In this document: positions 1 through 5,995 of the stretch, piece by piece
Position numbering within the stretch: the first letter of the stretch is position 1
Layout: every line of letters begins with the position of its first letter
Assembly: GCA_016868485.1 (NCBI GenBank)
Contig: VGGT01000095.1
Coordinates: 1 to 7,274 of the forward strand
Direction of reading: 5' to 3'
Source: Bacteroidota bacterium
GTDB taxonomy: Bacteria; Bacteroidota; Bacteroidia; UBA7662
Length of the DNA: 7,274 nt
Notes under the pieces: model-generated
What the model was told of the DNA's origin: nothing
Databases searched by the model: none
The model's input: the letters and a program-made list of their open reading frames with translations, nothing else
Program-made: the position numbers and the translations under genes

Positions 1-348
1 CGTTACCCCTTCCTCCCGAATTTTTCTTCGATCGGCCAAGGAAAATACCTGATAGCCCCCACTGTCGGTGAGGATGGGTCTGTCCCATCCCATAAAGGCG
101 TGTAACCCACCAGCCGATTCCAACATCGCCCGGCCTGGACGCAGGTAAAGGTGGTAGGTATTGCCCAAAATAATGTGTGCGCCGACCTCATCTCGCAGTG
201 ATTCTTGGCGCACAGCTTTCACCGTGGCCTGCGTACCGACAGGCATAAACATCGGGGTAGGAATTGTGCCATGAGCGGTGCGCAAGGAGCCTGCACGCGC
301 TTGGGTGGATGAATCGGTGTGCTCAAGTTCAAATTCTATGGTGTGCAT
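1..348 (-). CDS. tgt: Queuine tRNA-ribosyltransferase, N-terminal 116 residues (cut by window edge)
   Basis: Tgt swaps the guanine at wobble position 34 of GUN-anticodon tRNAs (Asp, Asn, His, Tyr) for a queuine precursor in the cytoplasm. Reading leftward from the ATG at 348-346, the frame stays open to the window edge. It shows hallmark segments of the family TIM barrel: TPMFMPVGTQATVK at residues 31-44, GNTYHLYLRPG at 62-72 and the base-recognition motif TDSGGYQVFSL at 94-104. Asp95 in that motif corresponds to the conserved active-site Asp that binds the guanine/preQ1 base; the nucleophilic Asp and the zinc site lie beyond the window. The ATG at 348 matches the usual family N-terminus (a short strand before the RAG..RT.HG segment). 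The gene diverges from the glycosyltransferase across 53 bp. Identification is from recognised motifs and is near certain. Confidence 0.97.
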   Translation of the reverse strand, partial: MHTIEFELEHTDSSTQARAGSLRTAHGTIPTPMFMPVGTQATVKAVRQESLRDEVGAHIILGNTYHLYLRPGRAMLESAGGLHAFMGWDRPILTDSGGYQVFSLADRRKIREEGVT

Positions 349-351
349 AAG

Positions 352-388
352 TTTGTCCCCCACTATGTTGGCCTTTACATTATTTTTA
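352..388 (+). promoter_or_regulatory. Candidate promoter for the glycosyltransferase-rsmG unit
   Basis: TTTG at 352-355 and TATTTTTA at 381-388 are separated by 25 bp. The first resembles the Bacteroidota -33 element and the second is one base off TAnnTTTG. The spacer is longer than the usual 17-23 bp. If used, the 5' leader before the ATG at 402 would be only about 8 nt. This is weak pattern evidence, but it is the only candidate in the 53-bp divergent gap. Confidence 0.3.
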
Positions 389-394
389 ACCCCG

Positions 395-402
395 CAAAAA
401 TA
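395..402 (-). promoter_or_regulatory. Candidate -7 box for tgt
   Basis: On the minus strand the sequence TATTTTTG matches the Bacteroidota -7 consensus TAnnTTTG. It would place transcription start about 40 nt upstream of the tgt ATG. I find no good TTG/TTTG -33 element at the usual distance, so this rests on the -7 box alone. It overlaps the start codon of the divergent glycosyltransferase. Confidence 0.3.
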
Positions 403-1571
403 TGTTATCCTTACCCGAAGTTTCCCCCGAATTGGCCAAGCCCATTATGTTTGTGGCCATCAGCGTTTTCGCGTGTTTCTTTTTGCTGCAAGTCTATTAT
501 TATTTGGCTTACTGGCTCAGTGTGATTCGACGCGCCGGACGAACTCCTGAACTTTTGGAGGCAGGTACAGAACCTGTTTCTGTAGTCATCTATGCGCGCA
601 ATCAGTCCGATCAAATTCTGAGAAACTTGCCCGTTTGGATGGAACAGGAGTATCCCGAGTATGAGATTGTGCTGGTTAATGACCGCTCCTACGACGAGAG
701 TCAGGATGTCATCATTTCCATGCAAGCACGCTACCCGAGCCTCCGCGTTGTTGATGTTCAGGAACAGGATAAGCACCCTACCGATCGAAAATTTGCCATC
801 GCTCTTGGGGTGAAGGCGGCATCCTATGCGCGAATTTTGTTTAGTCATATCGACGCCCTTCCGAGTTCAAAACACTGGATTCAGTATATGCAGATGGCCT
901 TTGATGGCGGCCAAGAGCGAGAAATCGTACTCGGTTACACCGGATACACGCCTTATCCTGGATTGATCTCGTCTCTCATGCAGTGGGATGCCCTTCGCGA
1001 AAACTTGAAGCTATTTGGTCATGCCATGCGCAGACGGGCCTACGCCGGCGATGGCAGGAATATGGGGTATTTGAAAGGGCTTTTCTTTTTTCGCAAGGGT
1101 TTCATCGCACACGTCAGGCATCCTTCGGGTGAAGATGACCTGTTTGTGAATGTGGCCTCAACACCTAAGAATGTCGGTATTTGTTTGGATGCTCCGGCAT
1201 TTGTGCGCATCAACGAGGAGAAGTCCTTTCAATGGTTTTGGAAACGAAAGTTGAAGTATGTGGGCAATCGAAGCTTGTTTAGGCCCGTTGATCAAACAGT
1301 ATTGAACTATTGGGCATGGAATCCATGGCTGGTATTGTTCACAGCCTTGAGCGGTGCCTGGTTTTCTCAGCAGCAGCCTCCATTTTTCTGGGGGGTGGCG
1401 GCGGCTTTCGCTGTTCAGCTTTTGTTGCGCTGGATTTTGCTTTCCGTGGCTCTGAGGCGCTTTCAGATCCCCATGAATATACTGATGCTACCCATCCTGG
1501 AGTTCCTCTATCTGTTCCTCTCCATGGCATGGACCGTCCGTGCATCCGCTGGCAGGCCGGTTGATTCCTAG
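402..1571 (+). CDS. Membrane-anchored family 2 glycosyltransferase
   Basis: This 389-residue protein most likely transfers a sugar from a nucleotide-sugar to a lipid or polysaccharide acceptor at the cytoplasmic face of the inner membrane; donor and acceptor are unknown. One hydrophobic segment (about 14-41) precedes a GT-A domain beginning at VSVVIYARN (59-67), where VVIPARN-type sequence is usual. VNDRSYDES at 92-100 is the family VNDxSxD nucleotide-binding motif. GRNMGYLKG (218-226) and GEDD (243-246) fit the acceptor/catalytic region, and FWKRKLKYVG (279-288) sits where the Q/RxxRW motif occurs. Three hydrophobic stretches follow to the C-terminus (about 306-325, 326-350 and 357-380). Oddly, the metal-binding DxD position reads H149-I-D151, so its first Asp is replaced by His. 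rsmG begins 4 bp after the stop, suggesting one operon. The ATG at 402 places the first membrane span correctly; no Shine-Dalgarno site is visible. Confidence 0.85.
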   Translation: MLSLPEVSPELAKPIMFVAISVFACFFLLQVYYYLAYWLSVIRRAGRTPELLEAGTEPVSVVIYARNQSDQILRNLPVWMEQEYPEYEIVLVNDRSYDESQDVIISMQARYPSLRVVDVQEQDKHPTDRKFAIALGVKAASYARILFSHIDALPSSKHWIQYMQMAFDGGQEREIVLGYTGYTPYPGLISSLMQWDALRENLKLFGHAMRRRAYAGDGRNMGYLKGLFFFRKGFIAHVRHPSGEDDLFVNVASTPKNVGICLDAPAFVRINEEKSFQWFWKRKLKYVGNRSLFRPVDQTVLNYWAWNPWLVLFTALSGAWFSQQQPPFFWGVAAAFAVQLLLRWILLSVALRRFQIPMNILMLPILEFLYLFLSMAWTVRASAGRPVDS

Positions 1572-1575
1572 TGCT

Positions 1576-2196
1576 ATGTTATCCGAACATTTTCCAGGAT
1601 TAACACCACCGCAGTTGGAGCAATTTGGTCAATTGCAGACTTTATATACCTATTGGAATGAACGGATCAATCTGATCTCTCGCCGCGACATGGAGCAATT
1701 TGAGGTTCATCATCTTTTGCACAGTCTGGCCATCGCCAAGGTGCAGGCCTTCAAGTCGAATGCGCAGATCATGGACGCAGGAACGGGCGGCGGTTTTCCT
1801 GGTGTTCCTTTGGCTATTTTGTTTCCCGAAACCGACTTTTTGTTGGTCGACTCGATCGGAAAGAAGATTAAGGTGGTTCGGGAGGTTTGTCGCGCGCTCA
1901 AGTTGAGTAATGTGCGGGCCGAACAAAAGAGAATCGAACAGGTGGGGGAGCGATTCGATTTCGTAGTGAGCCGGGCCGTAACCCGCATGGCGCCATTTTC
2001 GGCCTGGGTCAAGGGAAAATTTTTGCGCGAATCGCAACATGCACTAACCAACGGAATATTATATCTAAAGGGGGGTGACCTGCAAGAGGAATTGGATGAA
2101 TGCCAACGTCCATATCAAATTTTCTCGATCGCTGATTTTTATCGCGACGAATTTTTTCTGACCAAAAAGGTGGTACACATGCCCATGTTGGGGTAG
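1576..2196 (+). CDS. rsmG: 16S rRNA (guanine(527)-N7)-methyltransferase RsmG (GidB)
   Basis: RsmG uses S-adenosylmethionine to methylate N7 of G527 in the 530 loop of 16S rRNA; loss of it is known to give low-level streptomycin resistance in several bacteria. The 206-residue product has the usual family length. NLISRRD (32-38) and HHLLHSL (45-51) are family signatures. DAGTGGGFPG (67-76) is the glycine-rich SAM motif I, LVDSIGKKIKVV (90-101) carries the acidic ribose-binding residue, and VSRAVT (131-136) is the conserved catalytic-domain motif. I chose the ATG at 1576 over an in-frame ATG at 1540. The later start gives the standard N-terminus and leaves a 4-bp gap after the glycosyltransferase stop, whereas the earlier one would overlap that gene by 32 bp. 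No Shine-Dalgarno site is evident; translation may be coupled to the upstream gene. Confidence 0.96.
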   Translation: MLSEHFPGLTPPQLEQFGQLQTLYTYWNERINLISRRDMEQFEVHHLLHSLAIAKVQAFKSNAQIMDAGTGGGFPGVPLAILFPETDFLLVDSIGKKIKVVREVCRALKLSNVRAEQKRIEQVGERFDFVVSRAVTRMAPFSAWVKGKFLRESQHALTNGILYLKGGDLQEELDECQRPYQIFSIADFYRDEFFLTKKVVHMPMLG

Positions 2197-2206
2197 GCCT
2201 TCTCAG

Positions 2207-2219
2207 GTTCAAGGGGAAC
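2207..2219. promoter_or_regulatory. Short dyad upstream of the metal regulator (possible operator or weak terminator stem)
   Basis: GTTC and GAAC face each other across a 5-nt centre (AAGGG), extendable by one G-T pair. The dyad ends 3 bp before a TAnnTTTG box and 14 bp before the regulator's ATG, a natural place for an autoregulatory operator. A T-run at 2225-2229 follows, so it could instead be a poor intrinsic terminator for rsmG. Four-base arms can arise by chance; the sequence does not clearly match known DtxR or MntR boxes. Confidence 0.22.
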
Positions 2220-2222
2220 TAG

Positions 2223-2230
2223 TATTTTTG
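2223..2230 (+). promoter_or_regulatory. -7 box at the metal-regulator start codon (possible leaderless promoter)
   Basis: TATTTTTG fits TAnnTTTG exactly and ends 3 nt before the ATG at 2234. Transcription starting at the usual distance would begin at or beside the start codon, giving a leaderless or nearly leaderless mRNA. No clear TTTG -33 element is present at 17-23 bp upstream, which lowers confidence. Confidence 0.35.
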
Positions 2231-2233
2231 GAC

Positions 2234-2914
2234 ATGCAGTTGAGTCGCACCGAGCAAAATTACCTCAAGGCCATTTACATGATCAGCGCTTCATCAACAG
2301 AAGCCGTGGAGGCCTCCACCAACGCCATCGCAGCACGCATGGATACCCGCCCCGCATCGGTGAGTGATATGTTGAGACGACTCAGCGATAAAGGTCTGCT
2401 CAACCATAACCGGTATAAGGGGGTAACCCTCACCGAGAGTGGAATGCAACAGGCACTGTTTATTGTGCGGCGCCATCGATTATGGGAGCATTTTCTGGTC
2501 CATTCACTTGGTTTTCGCTGGGACGAGATTCATGAAATCGCAGAAGAACTCGAACATGTCTCTCACCCAGAACTCATTGCTCGGCTCGACGCCTTCTTAG
2601 GAAACCCAACCGAAGATCCGCATGGTGAATTGATCCCCGGGGCACATTTGCAAATGCCACACAGACACACCAAGCCTATGAATAGCCTGATCTCAGGAGA
2701 ACATGCACGGGTGGTGTGTGTAGACGAGGGCAGTGATGTCTTGCTCAAGTATCTGGATGAGATCGAATTGCGACCCGGTAGCCATTTTCATGTGGTTTCG
2801 GTAGAACAATTTGACAACAGCATGCGTATTAGAAAGAAGGATGGCAGCGAATGGCGCATTACTAGGGAAGTTTCCAATAGTGTTCAGGTTGAACGCCTAG
2901 ACCGTATGCCATGA
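2234..2914 (+). CDS. DtxR/MntR-family metal-dependent transcriptional repressor
   Basis: Proteins of this family bind Mn2+ or Fe2+ and then repress metal-uptake or metal-responsive genes. The 226-residue product has an N-terminal winged helix (about 1-70, starting LSRTEQNYLKAIY, with recognition helix near RPASVSDMLRRL at 39-50), a dimerisation/metal domain (about 72-140) and a C-terminal FeoA/SH3-like domain (about 145-226). By alignment from memory with C. diphtheriae DtxR, His81, Glu85 and His100 match the ancillary site (H79, E83, H98), and Glu104, Glu107 and His108 match primary ligands C102, E105 and H106. Cys-to-Glu at the primary site is the MntR-like state and hints at manganese, but the metal cannot be settled from sequence. 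ATG 2234 was preferred to an in-frame TTG at 2228 because it gives the standard family N-terminus. Its stop overlaps the thioesterase start as ATGA. No metal transporter lies in the window. Confidence 0.92.
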   Translation: MQLSRTEQNYLKAIYMISASSTEAVEASTNAIAARMDTRPASVSDMLRRLSDKGLLNHNRYKGVTLTESGMQQALFIVRRHRLWEHFLVHSLGFRWDEIHEIAEELEHVSHPELIARLDAFLGNPTEDPHGELIPGAHLQMPHRHTKPMNSLISGEHARVVCVDEGSDVLLKYLDEIELRPGSHFHVVSVEQFDNSMRIRKKDGSEWRITREVSNSVQVERLDRMP

Positions 2915-3330
2915 AAAGGCAGTTTCAGCCTGGGGATACCCGCCATTGGAGGCATGTAGTAACGCTCGCCGATACGGCAACTTTTGCAAACGGACCCGTG
3001 CACCCGGTTTATGCTACTTTTGCGCTGGCCCGCGATGCAGAATTTGCCTGTCGGCAATTTGTTTTGGAAGCACGCGAGGACCATGAAGAAGGAATCGGTA
3101 CCTATGTTTCAGTCGAACATCTATCGGGTGCACTGCCCGGTGCCTTAATCGATTTTACGGCCAAGGTGGAGGAAATGAATGGCAATACCTTGGTGTGTAC
3201 TTGGCAAGCATATGAGCGAGACCGCTTGATTGCCCAAGGTAAACAAATCCAAAAAATTTTATCACGCGATCGCTTGCAGTCGATCTTCGAATCACTGCCC
3301 GGTGGTACGGATTTGCATGGGATTGGCTAA
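2911..3330 (+). CDS. Hotdog-fold acyl-CoA thioesterase, FlK (fluoroacetyl-CoA thioesterase)-like
   Basis: The 139-residue protein has the size and pattern of a single hotdog domain: HPVYATFALARDAEFAC (31-47) as the central helix, GTYVSVEHLSGALPGA (63-78) as strand and turn, then amphipathic strands to about 117. Thr36, Glu44 and His70 reproduce the spacing (8 and 26 residues) of the Thr42/Glu50/His76 triad of Streptomyces cattleya FlK, so hydrolysis of an acyl-CoA thioester is a fair inference. The substrate is unknown; members outside fluoroacetate producers are unlikely to act on fluoroacetyl-CoA. It starts inside the regulator's stop (ATGA), so the two are probably translationally coupled. 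Its last 39 bp overlap the end of the convergent M1 peptidase gene. A small dimeric cytoplasmic enzyme is expected. The family call rests on pattern recognition, not on a search. Confidence 0.75.
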   Translation: MKRQFQPGDTRHWRHVVTLADTATFANGPVHPVYATFALARDAEFACRQFVLEAREDHEEGIGTYVSVEHLSGALPGALIDFTAKVEEMNGNTLVCTWQAYERDRLIAQGKQIQKILSRDRLQSIFESLPGGTDLHGIG

Positions 3331-5772
3331 TTCAGGCGTACTTCTTCGCCCGGCTGTTTCACGGCGACTTTTATACATCACCACTCTTCCGGGAACCATC
3401 TGTGCATCATCACGTGGCCATAGATTGTTGCTCGTATCAATATCAGCCGTTTCACGGTGGGGGTCAACCAAAACTGAGCGAACGGGCTTGAAATGAACAA
3501 AAGTCTTCACAATCTGCTGTTCATTTTTACGCCAGACATAGGCCGAAATGCGGTCTTCTTGGCTCGTGCCGTCTTCAAACTCCCAACGAAGGATCAAAGG
3601 CATCACACAGCCCCCTGCATTTCTGAGGTGTAACTCATATACGAATACGGGCTTTCCATCGATTTGGGGCTGGCTTATCAGTGAGTCATTCCATTCAGAA
3701 CCACGAACTGCCGATAGACGGGGCTCGTTTTCATCCACTTTTCTCAATGAATCATTGTAGAAGTAGTAAAAGTCGCGTAAAGAGGTATCCGTATCAACCA
3801 AGAACTTCATGCCCGACGCTTTGTTGCGCAATGCACTAATGTGTTTGCCTTCTGAAGCACGCCCCATACGGTCCCTGTTTCGGTCGGTACTTGGCGCACC
3901 GGATAAACTTCCCGGCATACTATCGGTTGGCGTGAGCACCCGAATCGAATCCAGGCTGATGTCGACCGGTTCAATATCGAAAAACCAAGCACGCCAAAAC
4001 CAGTCGAGATCCACCCCAGAAGCATCCTCCATGGTTCTGAAAAAATCGGCAGGTGAGGGGTGTCTGAAGGCCCAACGCTGCGCATAGGTGCGGAAGGCGA
4101 AATCAAACAAATCGCGACCCATCACCGTTTCGCGTAAAATATTCAGTGCAGTAGCTGGTTTTCCATAGGCATTCGGACCAAATTGCATGATGTTTTCGCT
4201 GTTGGTCATGATGGGCTCGAGTTGATCAGCAGGTAATCGCATATAATCGGCAATTCGGTGTGCGGGGCCTCTTCGCGAAGGGTACTGATTATCAAATTCT
4301 TGTTCGGTCAGAAATTGCACGAAGGTGTTGAGTCCCTCATCCATCCAGCTCCAGTTTCGTTCATCAGAGTTGATGATCATTGGAAAGAAGTTGTGGCCCA
4401 CCTCGTGAATAATCACCCCAATCATACCGTATTTGGTTTGCTCCGAATAGGTGCCATCCTCGAGCGTTCGCCCATAATTAAAGCAGATCATGGGGTATTC
4501 CATGCCATTCGAGGCCTCCACACTGATGGCCACAGGGTAGGGGTATGGGATGGTGTGTTTCGAATAAACCCTTAGGGTATGCGCCACAACTTTGGTGCTG
4601 TATTTTCTGTATAGGCCATACGACTCCTTCGGATAGGCGCTCATCGCCATGACCTTCTTTCCTGCGATATCCACGGCCATCGCATCCCAAATAAACCGCC
4701 GCGAACTGCCCCAAGCAAAGTCCCGGACATTTTTGGCTTCAAATACCCAGGTCTTACGCTCTTTAGCACGTGTAGACTCCTTTCCAAGTGCCTCTTCCCG
4801 GGTCACAATTTCTACAGGCTCTAAAGCACTTTGGGCTTTTTGCCACCGGCTGTATTGATCGCTCGACAACACCTGCTTATAGTTGGAGCAGGTGCCTGTC
4901 GAAACCACCACATGGTCGGCCGGTACATTCATGCGCACTTTATAATCGCCAAAAGGAAGAGAAAACTCCCCTCTGCCCGTAAATTGTTTGTGGTTCCATC
5001 CCTGATAGTCGCTGTATACACAAAGTCGAGGAAACCACTGGGTGATGGTGAACAAAATATTGCCGTCCTTCAATTGTTCGTAGCCGCCCCGTCCGCCCAC
5101 TTTCATGCGGTCGGGAATCTTATATTGCCAACGAATTTTGAGCTGAGCACGTTTTCCCGGACGCAACGGTTCACGCAAATCCACCCGCATCATGGTTTGG
5201 TTGATGGTGTAGGGAAGCGAAAGGCCTTTCCCGTCACTGACTTCAAAAATTTGTACGCCGTGTCCCTCGAGCATACGGGCTGGAAGCATGCGCTCTAAAT
5301 CGGATTCAGTCATACGCCTACCGAGCCGACTTTCATTGAAATAGTTCGACTCTGCTTGCGGGTGGTGCTCATTTTCATCCAATTGAAGCCAAAGGTAGTC
5401 GAGCACATCTGGCGAGTGATTCGTGTAGGTGATCAGTTCAGCACCGCGCAGCACCTGAGCATCTTCATCCAACTCGGCTTCGATTTCGTAGTCGGCGCGT
5501 TGCTGCCAATATTCGTGCCCAGGAGCACCGGAAGCTGTTCTGTAGCTATTGGCATCGGGTAAAATGATACCCAACTGCTCAAATTTGTTGCCGTGGTTGG
5601 AATTCGGGTTGTTGCGCAGGTTCTGAGCCGAAGCAAGAGATGAAAAAAGGGCCAAAAAACAAGCGGCTGCCAGGCCGATTAATCCTAAGATTGGAAGGTG
5701 GTATTGGTTCTGATTCAAGATGTTGGGATTAATGGGCCAATCCTTTTTTACCGGCCGGACAGTGGGTTTCAT
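3292..5772 (-). CDS. Exported M1-family (gluzincin) metallopeptidase
   Basis: This 826-residue protein (counted from the ATG at 5772) is a zinc aminopeptidase-like enzyme of the M1 type seen in Bacteroidota, probably periplasmic or surface-exposed. HEVGH at 456-460 followed by 18 residues and Glu479 (WMDEGLNTF) is a perfect HExxH-x18-E zinc site. NGMEYP at 422-427 stands in for the GxMEN exopeptidase motif, and Tyr536 in NAYGKP fits the transition-state tyrosine. A hydrophobic stretch (26-43) ending SLASA-Q at residues 45-50 reads as a signal peptide with cleavage after Ala49. The n-region is long (about 25 residues) and carries K2, R6, K9 and K10. The start is uncertain: ATG 5772 overlaps the upstream small gene by 44 bp, while an in-frame TTG at 5718 would avoid the overlap but leave an n-region without Lys or Arg. 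The frame is open further upstream to 5868, which I judge not coding. No type IX sorting domain is apparent at the C-terminus. Confidence 0.92.
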   Translation of the reverse strand: MKPTVRPVKKDWPINPNILNQNQYHLPILGLIGLAAACFLALFSSLASAQNLRNNPNSNHGNKFEQLGIILPDANSYRTASGAPGHEYWQQRADYEIEAELDEDAQVLRGAELITYTNHSPDVLDYLWLQLDENEHHPQAESNYFNESRLGRRMTESDLERMLPARMLEGHGVQIFEVSDGKGLSLPYTINQTMMRVDLREPLRPGKRAQLKIRWQYKIPDRMKVGGRGGYEQLKDGNILFTITQWFPRLCVYSDYQGWNHKQFTGRGEFSLPFGDYKVRMNVPADHVVVSTGTCSNYKQVLSSDQYSRWQKAQSALEPVEIVTREEALGKESTRAKERKTWVFEAKNVRDFAWGSSRRFIWDAMAVDIAGKKVMAMSAYPKESYGLYRKYSTKVVAHTLRVYSKHTIPYPYPVAISVEASNGMEYPMICFNYGRTLEDGTYSEQTKYGMIGVIIHEVGHNFFPMIINSDERNWSWMDEGLNTFVQFLTEQEFDNQYPSRRGPAHRIADYMRLPADQLEPIMTNSENIMQFGPNAYGKPATALNILRETVMGRDLFDFAFRTYAQRWAFRHPSPADFFRTMEDASGVDLDWFWRAWFFDIEPVDISLDSIRVLTPTDSMPGSLSGAPSTDRNRDRMGRASEGKHISALRNKASGMKFLVDTDTSLRDFYYFYNDSLRKVDENEPRLSAVRGSEWNDSLISQPQIDGKPVFVYELHLRNAGGCVMPLILRWEFEDGTSQEDRISAYVWRKNEQQIVKTFVHFKPVRSVLVDPHRETADIDTSNNLWPRDDAQMVPGRVVMYKSRRETAGRRSTPELANPMQIRTTGQ

Positions 5773-5938
5773 AGCGGTGTGGACAACCCGCACAATCAAC
5801 ACCCTTTTCCGCCAGGAGGGGATTGTGACTCGAGCAAGTGCCTCTGAATTGTCCGTTGCGCAAAACAAGAAGTCTTATGCCCATTCCAGCAAAACCCAAC
5901 AATAAAAACGATAGGGTGAGAAAAAAAACAGCGGCCAT
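5729..5938 (-). CDS. Small Cys-rich single-span membrane protein, NqrM-like
   Basis: The 69-residue product has one N-terminal transmembrane segment (about 3-26) and a short soluble tail with four cysteines at 35, 49, 52 and 60 (C-x13-C-x2-C-x7-C), in the context RGTCSSHNPLL and CAGCP. This layout matches small Bacteroidota membrane or secreted proteins with a GTCAS...C-x2-C tail. It also resembles NqrM, which helps place the iron centre in Na+-translocating NADH:quinone reductase. The NqrM link is my inference; no nqr genes are in the window. The start ATG at 5938-5936 has a TATCTTTG box 21 nt upstream. The 3' end overlaps the chosen start of the M1 peptidase by 44 bp, so the two are likely co-transcribed. 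The overlap with another frame makes a false ORF conceivable, but the orderly span-plus-cysteines architecture argues it is real. Confidence 0.7.
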   Translation of the reverse strand: MAAVFFLTLSFLLLGFAGMGIRLLVLRNGQFRGTCSSHNPLLAEKGVDCAGCPHRYETHCPAGKKGLAH

Positions 5939-5958
5939 AGAAGTAGGGTGAAAACCTA

Positions 5959-5995
5959 CAAAGATACGAAAGGATGTATTTTTACGGGATGCAAA
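5959..5995 (-). promoter_or_regulatory. Candidate promoter for the NqrM-like gene and M1 peptidase
   Basis: On the minus strand TTTG (5995-5992) and TATCTTTG (5966-5959, exact TAnnTTTG) are separated by 25 bp. The -7 box ends 20 bp before the ATG at 5938, giving a leader of roughly 15 nt. The spacer is longer than the usual Bacteroidota range. It lies in the divergent region shared with mazG. Confidence 0.4.

Noticed and set aside
3..191. Minus-strand 62-residue ORF at the left edge
   Set aside because: It is an out-of-frame shadow of tgt; the real frame on the same strand gives unmistakable Tgt motifs.
411..848. 145-residue minus-strand ORF inside the glycosyltransferase
   Set aside because: No recognisable domain and fully antisense to a well-supported coding region.
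2206..2229. Intrinsic terminator after rsmG
   Set aside because: The stem is only 4-5 bp with a wobble pair and the T-run is 5 bp away and short; too weak to call, so it is listed only as a dyad.
4831..5298. 155-residue plus-strand ORF inside the M1 peptidase
   Set aside because: Antisense to the N-terminal domain of the peptidase, with no coherent features.
5773..5868. Upstream extension of the M1 peptidase frame to an ATG at 5868
   Set aside because: The added residues would sit ahead of the signal peptide and overlap most of the NqrM-like gene; the later ATG gives a more plausible precursor.
5977..5984. TATTTTTA as a mazG promoter box giving a leaderless start at 5989
   Set aside because: One base off the consensus and no -33 element at a sensible distance; noted in the mazG entry only as a start-site alternative.
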